A DNA stretch of 64,000 bases from Dryococelus australis (Eukaryota; Arthropoda; Insecta; Phasmatodea; Phasmatidae): the NCBI GenBank assembly GCA_029891345.1, contig CM056999.1, positions 25,393,418 through 25,457,417 on the forward strand, read 5' to 3'. The notes beneath the pieces were generated by a model. It was not told where the DNA came from. It made no database searches and was given only the letters and a program-made list of their open reading frames with translations. Of this stretch, positions 10,481 through 19,165 are shown in pieces. The position numbers and the translations under genes are program-made. Numbering within the stretch: the stretch's first letter is position 1; each line of letters begins with the position of its first letter.

Positions 10481-10599
10481 GGAGCAAAGCCACCAACAAC
10501 GACCTGGTGTAATCCAAGCCACGAGACCCAGGTATTTTCTTTCACCGCGTTATCAACCAGCAGGACTATGAGATGATCAATTATAACGTTATTGAACCT

Positions 10600-11250
10600 A
10601 CACAAAGTCTCTATAATTCTGGTACTACACTTGCTCCAAAGAAAGATGGCAAATAGCGATTCTGTGTAGACTTCCGACCTCTGAATAAGATTACAGTAAA
10701 CATACCACCACCAGTCATAAACATGAAAGACACTTTGTCAACATTAGGACCAGCTTCAGTATTCACATCACTTTATTTGAAATCTGGATATTGGCAAGTG
10801 CCTATCCGCCCACAGGACAGAAAGAAAACAGCCTTTACTACCCCAGATGGACGTAGATTTCAGTTTGTAGCCATGCCATTTGGTTTAAAGTGTGCCCCTG
10901 AAACGTTTCAGAACTTAATGGTTAATGTATTGGATGGATTTATTGGAGACTTTGCGATGGCATATTTGGATGATGTACTTGTTTGGTCTAACAGCTGAGA
11001 AGAGCACTTGCACCATTTGAGCCTTGTGTTTGAACGGCTTGAGCGTAACAAACTTACATGCGAAGCGGAAAAGTGTAAGTTGGGTATGAGTAGAATGAAG
11101 TTTCTAGGACACTGTGTAACAGCAAATGGACACAGATCAGGTAAACAAGTCAGGAAGTTTTTTGGCTTAATTAATTGGTTAAAAGGATTTGTCCCAAACT
11201 TTTCCATAATCAATGCACCGTTAACTGCTTTGTTGTGTGAGAAGTGTAAA
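10600..11250 (+). pseudogene. Reverse transcriptase of the gypsy-type element
   Basis: Motifs in order are APKKDGK (a stop follows), RFCVDFRPLNKIT, SGYWQVPI, KTAFTTPDGRRFQFVAMPFGL, and the catalytic box YLDD at 10963-10974. A TGA at about 10996 then splits off the thumb/connection part (HHLSLVFERLERNKL, KFLGHCVTANG). The fingers-palm order and the MPFGL and YLDD motifs are those of Ty3/gypsy RTs. The start of the domain is damaged: the sequence between protease and APKKDGK is shorter than usual, which suggests a deletion. Confidence 0.85.
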
Positions 11251-11705
11251 TTTTTCTCGGCACCTCAAGATGATCAAGCATTTAAAGAAATCAAACTTGC
11301 ATTTCAGAACTGTAATCTGCTGTCTAGATTCAACTCAGAATTGTCCATTGTCTTACAAAAAGATGCCAGTCAAGAAGGCATTGAGGCTGTGCTGTATCAG
11401 GAGGGGACCACACAGGGAAAAACATATCATCCGTTGCCACAGCGTAAAGTTCGGAGACACAGAACATAAATATCACGTTAACGAACAAGAATGTTTGGCT
11501 ATTGTACATGCATTGCGGAAGTACCGGCCGTACGTGCTAGGAAGGCAGTTCACACTCAAAACTGACAATCGAAACCTTGTATGGTTAGAGGGAATGCATA
11601 ACGAGAAAAGTATGCTTGCCCGCTGGGCGCTGTTACTACAGGAATACGATTCAAGGTAGAACACGTGGCAGGAAAAAACTAACGAGCTCACGGACATCTT
11701 GTCCA
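11250..11705 (+). pseudogene. RNase H domain of the gypsy-type element
   Basis: The first part is in the frame ending at 11469 (SELSIVLQKDASQEGIEAVL, first catalytic Asp in KDAS). A frameshift near 11440 moves to the frame ending at 11659 with NEQECLAIVHALRKYRPYVLG and LKTDNRNLVWL, which hold the second and third acidic residues. VEHVAGK follows after another stop/frameshift. The domain lies directly after RT, as in Ty3/gypsy elements, where it removes the RNA template during cDNA synthesis. Confidence 0.8.
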
Positions 11706-11959
11706 GGAATCCTTGCCTGAATCTAACGGTAACTGACGATGCGGAGTGGGAAGAGGCTCTACCACCTTGTTGTGCAATACCAACTGCAGAAACACAAACC
11801 CTCATTGTACAAAAAATTGTTGCCACACCACCTCGCAAACTTGTCTCCTTGAATGTACGTGATGTGTTAAAAGAGGTACACACTGCACAAGAAAATCCCC
11901 CAAATGCCGCGCAACACCGAAAACACTGTGTCATACGCTACACAGAACACTGGAGGGTA

Positions 11960-12900
11960 GTGGACAGGGAAATGCAAACCAAACCATCTGGTAATTGTGT
12001 GCTATTGCGGACATGTGTACCAAGAGAGAAACGGGACCTTGTGTTAAAATACGCACATGGCAGTTTGAAATATGGACACCCAGAATCCTAGCAGACACGA
12101 AGCAATGTGAAGAAATTTTTTCACTCGCCAGGGATTCAGGGAGATGTCAAGAAATATGTACAGAGCTGTGTCACGTGTAACACCTGTAAGCCGCGGAGAG
12201 CAGGCGGCGACGCTCCACAACGCCAAGGCTGCCAACCAAGCCATTCAAAACCGTAGCTATCGACATCATGGGCCGGTACCTGCATACGAAAACTTGGAAA
12301 ATATTTCTTGTTGCCACGGATCTGTTTACCTGTTGGACCGAAGCATTTCCTGTCAGCAATGTTCGTGTGCACACAGTGGCATAAGTAATGCAGAATTAGT
12401 TTTTCCTGAGTTGGGGACACCCCGAGTATTTACTTGACTGACAATGGAACACAGTTTGTTGGACGAAAGTGGAGAGAGTACTGTACCAGGTGGGAAACAG
12501 AACACCATACTACCCCAGCCTACCATCCCAGGGCTAACGCAACAGAGACGTAACCAGGACGCAAAAATTCATTTACATGTCCGATTAAGCGATGATCATA
12601 CTAGGTGGGCCGAATTGATCCTGGAGGTAATGTTTTGCCTAAGGAATAGAGTGAATGCTGCAACCGGTATAACACCCGCCAAGATGGTACAAGGTCGTGA
12701 ACTCAGTGCACCCGGAGCACCCCACAAAAACCTGCCCAGGTCACCTGAGCAAATCGCCGTACACCAGGTACAAATACATGAAGAAGCCAGGGCGAACCAG
12801 CTCAGTTATTGCAATGTGTGGGTACTGGATAGCAAGAGGCCGCCACCCGAACTTGTACCCGGGACGTACGTGTATGTTTGAGAAAACCTGTTATCGGCCA
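11960..12900 (+). pseudogene. Integrase of the gypsy-type element
   Basis: The HHCC zinc-binding region is spread over frames: KYAHGSLKYGHPES (12040-12088) and VQSCVTCNTCK (12157-12190). The catalytic core follows, with IDIMGRY near 12258, then ATDLFTCWTEA. LTDNGTQFVG near 12430 holds the second Asp, and AYHPRANATE near 12540 holds the Glu. The end (WAELILEVMFCLRN, ATGITPAKMVQGREL) is the usual C-terminal part of the core. At least four frameshifts or stops break it. The protein would insert cDNA in the genome. Confidence 0.8.
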
Positions 12901-12934
12901 GAGGAAAGAAGTACTGTGCTGGACTGGCACCTAG

Positions 12935-13825
12935 ATGGACAGGGCTAGTGAGAGAGTGGTGGAAAAGATGGGAAATAAGTTGGAACCCACACATGTCACA
13001 AAACGGCACTGTGATGACCTGCGGATAGCTCGACCGCCTGTAGGGAAGAGAGGCAAGGAGATGACATTACACCCAGTACCGCAGAAAGTTCGGAGAATTT
13101 CACCCGGGAGTACACAGGAAAACAACAACACATACACTGAGGAGAACAACGCTAACACGGGAACACCCAGCCAAAGTAAAGAACTGCTATTGAAGGGTTT
13201 TGCACGGACTGAACACTCAACATCTAGTATTGAGGAGATGGAAACAAGTAGAACCGCAATACCGTTTCTGGGTTTTTCTGTTAATACATGTAAAAACACA
13301 ATGAATCAGAGCAAGTTTAAGTGGTTTCCAAGTGTACACGAAGAAAGTGGTAGCATAAGTGCACACGTAAATGTCAACAAAACCAGTGCCAGTGAGTTGA
13401 GTTTTAAGAGGTTTTCCCAGGGCATAGCTGAATTATATAGTAACCAAAGAGTAAACGTAAATCTTGATACCACTTGTGGAGGCAAGGCGCCTTTTAGAGG
13501 CTTTCCAGTTCCCGCAGGGGAGAGCCTAGTAGGGCAAGAGAGTTTGAAAGGGTTTGGGGAAACTAGTAGGACAGTGAGTGTGACGTCAATTGTCAACAAA
13601 TCGCAACACAGCACTAGCAAGAGACGAGCCCAGTCACCACCACATACCCACATACCCACATTGTTGTTCCTGCCTACACCCCCAGCCCATACAAACACCA
13701 AAGAAACCAACGACCTCCGAGGCCATGTTTTCTTTGCCGTCAATCGGCAACCAGGCGGGCGGAGCCCACCAGAGCAATGTTGCATTGTTCGCACCGTCTT
13801 GGTCTTCGATGGAGTGGTCGTTTGA
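12935..13825 (+). CDS. Extra ORF after integrase, six [FL]-x-x-F motifs, function unknown
   Basis: This is a 296-codon frame, the only long uninterrupted frame of the element, ending right at the 3' LTR. The first ~60 residues are basic (GKRGKEM, PQKVRRISPG) and may be the tail of integrase. Residues 85-210 carry six short motifs of the form [FL]-x-x-F-small: LKGFA (F89), FLGFS (F114), FKWFP (F131), FKRFS (F160), FRGFP (F190), LKGFG (F207), separated by Ser/Thr/Asn-rich linkers. The C-terminus is Pro/Thr-rich (PPHTHIPTLLFLPTPPAHT). There is no signal peptide or transmembrane segment, so it is not an envelope. I do not recognise the family. The start is uncertain because the frame may continue from pol. 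Confidence 0.5.
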   Translation: MDRASERVVEKMGNKLEPTHVTKRHCDDLRIARPPVGKRGKEMTLHPVPQKVRRISPGSTQENNNTYTEENNANTGTPSQSKELLLKGFARTEHSTSSIEEMETSRTAIPFLGFSVNTCKNTMNQSKFKWFPSVHEESGSISAHVNVNKTSASELSFKRFSQGIAELYSNQRVNVNLDTTCGGKAPFRGFPVPAGESLVGQESLKGFGETSRTVSVTSIVNKSQHSTSKRRAQSPPHTHIPTLLFLPTPPAHTNTKETNDLRGHVFFAVNRQPGGRSPPEQCCIVRTVLVFDGVVV

Positions 13826-14413
13826 TGCCAGCTAACAGCCAGCTGCGCTAGAGCCCATGACGGCGCTCACCACGCACGTGTCACATGTCCCGCACGTGCG
13901 CAAAGAGGCCGATAATTTTGAACTTTCATATAAAGGTGTAAAATGTGTTATTTTGTATTTACAGTGTTTAATATGTCTTAAAATGTTTTAAAGTGTTTGT
14001 ATTAATTTTAATTGTTTGGTTATAAAATTAAAATTGTCTGCAGCACCGAGATTAAGAACACTTAATATTTCGGCATGAACGCCGTCATGAAGAGACACTA
14101 CAATCATATTGAAATTCATAAGAAAATTATAAAAATGTAAACAATGTTTAATTTAATTTGTGCCATTTTATTTTCAATATAAAATATTTTACTCTGCGTT
14201 CATAGCACTTCCACTTATGTCAACCATGTAGGCGGCCATGGTAGGTCCGTGTGACGCTTGTATCTGAACAGTCTGTCGAGGAGAGCTGACGAGGTTAGAC
14301 ACTGTCACATGCGCACTACAACTTTTGTTCACTGATTTAGGTTTCCATAGTTAATGTAGTTTACCGGTTAACCTTTGCTTGCGTACGTTTATGCCAAACG
14401 TTTTCCCCAGCAT
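13826..14413 (+). repeat. 3' LTR of the gypsy-type element, truncated
   Basis: It begins TGATGCCAGCTAACAGCC and follows the 5' LTR, with an extra ~85 bp (about 14200-14300) that the 5' LTR lacks but the inverted LTR at 17.5-17.6 kb has. It stops at 14413 (CCCCAGCAT), where LINE copy 2 begins, so roughly the last 0.7-0.9 kb is missing. No clear polypurine tract precedes it. Confidence 0.8.
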
Positions 14414-14569
14414 CTAAAAAAAGACTATAAAATCCACAAGTACAGTTGATAAAACAAATATATCGGCTCAAAGCAGCTATGCAGTGACATGCTGTTTAGA
14501 TAATAGTGAAGTAAATAAACAACTGGAAGTAGTGGCAGTAACCGCACTAAACATGGACACTAATATGAA

Positions 14570-15415
14570 ACCTCTTTTTGAGGTTTTGTGTGAAAAAATT
14601 GATGTGTTGACAAGAGAGGTCTGTGACCTCAAAGAAGATAATACGGTGTAAGAACCTTGGTTGAAAGTGCGAAAAGCACTAGAGAAATGGAAACAAAATT
14701 TGTGCAGTGTGTTTGGCGAGAGTGGTATCCCACTCATCAGCTAAAAAAACTTCTAGTGAAGTTGTTGGGAAGAATGAGGAAATTAATTCAGGTTCAAAAG
14801 CGTGTGCTGGTGATAAAATATCTGGCAACTTCTTGCAGCATGAGCAAGTGAACAAACTTCGGGACCAGCAAACTGTGTCAAAACAACCGAAAACAACCGG
14901 CGCCGGCCGCTAACGCAGACTGCTTTGTAGAAGTATGCAGATGTGGCACAAAGACACCTACTATGAGCAGTTCACCACTGTCCAAGCAGGTAGCTGCTCG
15001 CAAAAAAATTCAACTTGGAGGTAGAAATAACGTCAATATTAAAACTGTGCCCAAACAAGCAAAACCCCGTATGAAAGCCATGTTCGTTTCTCGCTTCGCA
15101 CCCGAAGTTGAAGAAAGAGAAATTGTTTGTTATATAAATCAAGAACTGAAGGTGTCGAACTTAAAAGTTGCTAAGTCAAAACCCAAGTATGATACCTATT
15201 CTTCGTTCTACGTGGCTGTAGCTGAGTCAGACTCCGAGAGAATCTTCAATATAGTTTCATGGCCCGCCGGGTGTCTTGTCAGTCCGTTTTATGGTTGCCT
15301 TCAAAGTGAACAACTTTACAGTGCACATAATGCAAATAAGATCACTGTTGATGTACACCCATATTTAAATACTGCTGAGACAGCAGGGGGATCCGAGGAT
15401 GTAAATAAACACTAG
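14570..15415 (+). pseudogene. LINE copy 2 ORF1 (RNA-binding/chaperone-type protein), broken
   Basis: An upstream frame reads PLFEVLCEKIDVLTREVCDL, a heptad-like coiled-coil stretch, then stops at 14649. The last part, 14963-15415 (150 codons), is open: basic N-terminus, then KAMFVSRFAPEVEEREIVCY, SKPKYDTYSSFYVAVAES and WPAGCLVSPFYG, the conserved block of ORF1 proteins in arthropod LINEs of this type. These proteins bind the element RNA in the cytoplasm. The final stop is at 15413-15415, and ORF2 begins about 50 bp later. Several stops and frameshifts separate the two halves. Confidence 0.7.
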
Positions 15416-15464
15416 ATGGGCAATCGGAGGTGGCTGCTTCGTTAATGAAAGAATAGTAGGAAAG

Positions 15465-16120
15465 ATCTATTTAGTGTTTATTATCAAAATGTTAAGAGGT
15501 CTAAGAACCAAATCTGTAATATTTTCTCAAAATATTAACAGTCTATAATATGCCTTACAGAAACATGGTTTAGTTGTAATAGTGTTAATTCTCACTATTT
15601 TTCTAATAACTATTCAATTTTTCGTAAAGATTGAGATCCTAAATTAACTAAATTTAATAGATGTGATGAGGTGTTAACAGCTCTTTATTCTTTAAGATGT
15701 CTACGAACAATACAAATATATGATTTTTAAAATATAATATAGATGCAGTTTGGGTTGAATTCACTAATGTTAACAACAAAAAATTATTTAGGTAACCTAT
15801 ATCTTCCCCCTTACTTAACAGTTGTGGAAGTTAAGTATTATTTTTAATTCTTAGATGCTAAACTAGTAAACTAGCCTGATTGAATATTAATTGTAGGTGA
15901 TTTTAATTTACCACGTATAGATTGAAATTCCAGTCATACCCAAAATATTAACCATTTTTATATAAAACAAAAAGGTCAATTACTCCTACAGTTAATGAGT
16001 TTACTTAATCTTGACCCATTAAACTTTACAAAACCTTTCACTGAATCATTAGACGTGGTTTTTTCAAACTTTTATTTAAATGTAGAATATGCAACTGATA
16101 TTTGACTGATGAAGAAAATT
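15465..16120 (+). pseudogene. LINE copy 2 endonuclease domain, broken
   Basis: Fragments in shifting frames show the N-terminal motif (QN-x-RGLRTKS near 15490), the LTETWF region near 15550, GDFNLPRID near 15900 and FTESLDVVFSNF near 16035. This is the order of the apurinic-like endonuclease of LINE ORF2, which nicks target DNA to prime reverse transcription. Many stops are present. Confidence 0.7.
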
Positions 16121-16552
16121 ACCATCCTGCATTATATTGTCATTGCAATATAAATGCTGATTATACCATAAATAGAAATAATTATATGTTAATTAAAAAA
16201 TTATAAGAAGGGAGATTATTCAGTATTGTATACGGCCTTTAATACATTTGATTGGAGTCAGATTTTTCACCATGAATAATGTTAATGAAATGATTGATTT
16301 TTTAACTCTCGAGTCATAAGTAATAATAAAGCAGTATATACCTACAAAGAAAATTTTTAAAAGTAAATATCCCATTTGGTTTTCTAAGGAATTTGTTTAA
16401 ACTGCTAAAAAAGAGAGAACATTTTTTTACAGATCATACAAAAAAAATCAAAATAGAAGAAAATTATTTTTGATTTTCTCAATATAGAAGATTGGAAAAA
16501 AATTATAATTGTCAAACTTAAATGGCAAGAGAATATAAACAATAATTTAAAA

Positions 16553-16684
16553 TTGAATCCTATCACTTTTTGGAATTACATCAAAGTAATGAAAAAAGGT
16601 TATAGAGAAAAAATTAATTTGTCATCCAATGGTTCTGTAGTTCATGAACCTGAACTAATTGCAAACTTATTCGCTAAACAGAAC
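16553..16684 (+). pseudogene. LINE copy 2 ORF2 linker before RT
   Basis: An open stretch reads NPITFWNYIKVMKK and VVHEPELIANLFAKQ, matching the linker in LINE copy 4 (NNFWKYVKLMKSG, LVNIFVQHFAKE). It is cut by the inverted LTR near 16685. Confidence 0.7.
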
Positions 16685-18003
16685 AGGAATAATTGCACCG
16701 TACACAGATTACAAAATTACATAAATCCTCAAAAGATATATGAAACAAGATGGGACACGAAAGAGTATTCACAATAAATACACACGTGTGAAAACAAGTT
16801 TAGATGGCGCGGATGCCACTGGATGAAGTTCATAGCAGACCACGTGTTACAGATGGAATTGCAATATTTCTTTGTGAAAACGGCAAATTTAATTCAGATT
16901 ATTCTGATAGAGAAAATTATTCTCTTTATGATTTCAGTGATTGCAAGCGTGTAGTATGCCTGATGGCGGTAAAATCAAACATTAATATGACAGCGTGGTC
17001 AAATGCAAAAAGCATCAATTTACGTAAAATTACACGGAACCCTGACAAAAATTTAACAAAGAACCATTAATAAGATGTTACACATGCAATGTTACATAAA
17101 TAAGCTCTCAATACGCAATGATGGCGTATACAAATACTTGGCGCCATTCAGCCATGTGGTTATACATGATGTTGGCATTAAATATTCAAACATGAAAAAT
17201 ACACTCAAATATATACATAAAAACAAAGCCCTTGAAATTAAACGTAGCAATGATGCAGAAATTACAATGAAACGCCATAAAAATAGGTGGATGGCGCCTG
17301 ATTCAAGTTGCGCGGGTAGCGTGACCTCTCCAACATCTTTCTGCTCCTTCTGCTCGATTACGTTAAAAATGCCACAAGGCAAAATAAATTAGTAAAGCGG
17401 AAGCATAATGCTGGTTAAATGTCTGGCAAAACGTATGCCAGCAAAGGTTGACCAGTAAATTAAATTGACTATGGAAACCTACATCAGTGAACAAAAGTTG
17501 TATTGCGCACGTGAGTGTGTCTTACCTCGCCAGCTCCCTACGACCGACTGTCCAGAAGCAAGCGTCGTAGGGACCTACCATGGCCGCCTGCAGGGTTCAC
17601 ATAAGCGGAAGTTCTATGCATGCCTAGTAAAATATTTTATTATAGAAATAAATTGACACAAATTAAATTAAATACTGTTTCACATTTTATAATTTTCTTA
17701 TGAATTTTTCATATTAATTCAGTCTCTTTTTGATGACGTTCATGCGGGAATATTAGTGTTCTTTATCTCGTTGCCGTGGGCATTTTGAATTTCATAACCA
17801 AACGGTTTTAAAATAGCAACAAACACTCTAACATTTCAAGAGATATTAAACCTTGCAAATACAAATAAAAACACATTTTACACTCAAAAATAATGTTTAT
17901 GTGAGAGTTCAGAATTACTGGCCTCTTTGCGCACATGCAGGACATGTGCGTGGTGAGCGCCATCATAGGCTCTAGCGCCGCTGGCTCTTAGCCAGCGTCA
18001 TCT
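16685..18003 (-). repeat. Solo LTR of the gypsy-type family, inverted, inside LINE copy 2
   Basis: Read on the minus strand it starts TGACGCTGGCTAAGAGCCAGC at 18003 and matches the 5' LTR (7336) to about 8572, ending near 16685. It keeps the ~85 bp missing from the 5' LTR. No internal gag/pol is attached. Flanking bases show no target-site duplication, and the host LINE lacks RT sequence at this point, so a deletion accompanied or followed insertion. Confidence 0.75.
17075..17392 (+). CDS. Open frame in the solo LTR, homologue of the LTR ORF at 7767-8174
   Basis: A 105-codon frame (starts MLHMQCYINKLSI) aligns along its length with the minus-strand frame of the 5' LTR, including SHVVI-x-DV, KYSN, TLKYIH and CAG-x-VTSPTSF. 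The opposite strand is open too (17092-17382). The plus-strand frame 16804-17070 lies just before it in the same LTR. No known family. Given two diverged copies, a codon-position test could tell whether either strand was selected. Confidence 0.3.
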   Translation: MLHMQCYINKLSIRNDGVYKYLAPFSHVVIHDVGIKYSNMKNTLKYIHKNKALEIKRSNDAEITMKRHKNRWMAPDSSCAGSVTSPTSFCSFCSITLKMPQGKIN

Positions 18004-18310
18004 TGTTTTAAAGTTTCGTCTGGAGACCCCCAAGGAGGAACTTTATCACCGTCACTTTTTAAGATTTTTATTAATGATATTGTTTCAGTTTTAAGACACT
18101 CAAGTCCTCTTTTGTTTTCTGACGATCTTAAAATCTACAAAATGATATAAATGCAATCCTAACATGGTGTAATGTTAATTCGATGTCTTTATACTTAGTT
18201 AAGATTGTACATATATCTTTTACTAGGAAAACAAATCCCATTATTCATAAGTATTATGTAAATAATTTATTGATTAGTAAAGTTGATTTTATACATGACC
18301 TTGGGTAATA
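18004..18310 (+). pseudogene. LINE copy 2 reverse transcriptase, C-terminal part of palm
   Basis: It starts at SSGDPQGGTLSPSLF (the SGVPQG box), then LLFSDDLKIYK with the catalytic box FSDD at 18115-18126, both aspartates kept. Then comes YKYYVNNLLISKVDF as in LINE copy 1. Small deletions and a stop follow. C-terminal fragments continue to about 18880 in other frames. Confidence 0.8.
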
Positions 18311-18944
18311 TTAGATGCAAAATTGTACTTTCATCATCATGTTGATTATTTATTAAGTAATGTAAGTAGGACATTAAGTTTGTTAAATTCATCACTTATT
18401 CAGCCTCTTCCTTTGTTTCTTTTCTATGTCTGTATTACGCATTAGTTAGATCAAAACTTGAATATTGTTATGTTATTTGGATCTTTTTATCAGCCACCTA
18501 TTATTTTAGTATTGAAAATGTTCAAAAAAAGTTGTTTAAACTTATTCATTTTTGATTTCCAATAAATTGAAAATTTAATTATGATACTGAATTGCTAAGT
18601 CATAATACTCAAACATTATTAATTCAACGAAAAATTAATGATGCCTTATTTCTAGTAAATAGTTTCTTATTTTTTACTAATTGCTTATCTGTTAATAATT
18701 GTGTAGGACTTAGGATACCAAGCTATAGATGTACATTAATAAATAATTTTGTAACTTCTCCATCTAAAAAAGATATCAATAGAAGTGTACTACACTATTA
18801 CCAATACTTTTATAACTTTAATCCTTTTATTGGAAAAAATTTAACGTATTTAGAGCTTTTTATACATTACACAAATTTGTAACAAGGTCTAAATTTATAT
18901 TATTTTGTGTGTACTTCTATATCTATAGAGTTATTGAGTATGTT

Positions 18945-19001
18945 ATTACTGGTGATGGGTCAATTACTGGTGATGTGTCAATTACTGGTGATGGGTCAAT
19001 T
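18945..19001 (+). repeat. 18-bp minisatellite, three units
   Basis: The unit ATTACTGGTGATGGGTCA repeats at 18945, 18963 (one base change) and 18981, plus ATT. It lies in the 3' UTR of LINE copy 2; the other copies lack it, so it arose after insertion. Confidence 0.9.
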
Positions 19002-19165
19002 TGGGATTTTCTTGTCTTTTTAATGTTTATTTTGTGTTTGTGCTGTTTTTGTTATTGTATTGTATTATGTGTTTGTTTTATGTTGTCTTGTATATGTTGT
19101 GCCATCCTGTAATTGGTTTTCAACTGTTGGGTGGCTCATGAAGCTTAAATTAATTAATTAATAAT

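Larger units (their letters stand above)
7336..14413 (+). mobile_element. Ty3/gypsy-type LTR retrotransposon, decayed, with truncated 3' LTR
   Basis: The order is 5' LTR (from 7336), gag with a PHD-like finger, protease, RT, RNase H, integrase, an extra ORF, and a truncated 3' LTR (13826-14413). RT before integrase is the Ty3/gypsy order. The LTRs begin TGACGC/TGATGC, and A/B homology covers about 590 bp. All pol frames are broken by stops and frameshifts; only the last ORF is intact. A third LTR of the family lies inverted at about 16.69-18.0 kb. No envelope-like gene is recognised. Confidence 0.85.
14414..19165 (+). mobile_element. LINE copy 2: nearly full-length non-LTR retrotransposon, interrupted by an LTR
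   Basis: The order is ORF1 (about 14570-15415), endonuclease (about 15465-16085), ORF2 linker (16553-16685), an inverted solo LTR (16685-18003), the last third of RT (18004-18310), then C-terminal region, 3' UTR, terminal hairpin (19101-19135) and a TTAA-rich tail. About 250 residues of RT between the linker and the PQGGTLSP motif are missing at the LTR, so the LTR lies at a deletion. The family is the same as LINE copies 1, 3 and 4. Confidence 0.85.

Noticed and set aside
12931-13794. Minus-strand frames of 122 and 162 codons opposite the extra gypsy ORF
   Set aside because: Read as shadow frames; the plus-strand frame is longer, ends at the LTR and continues the element's coding direction.
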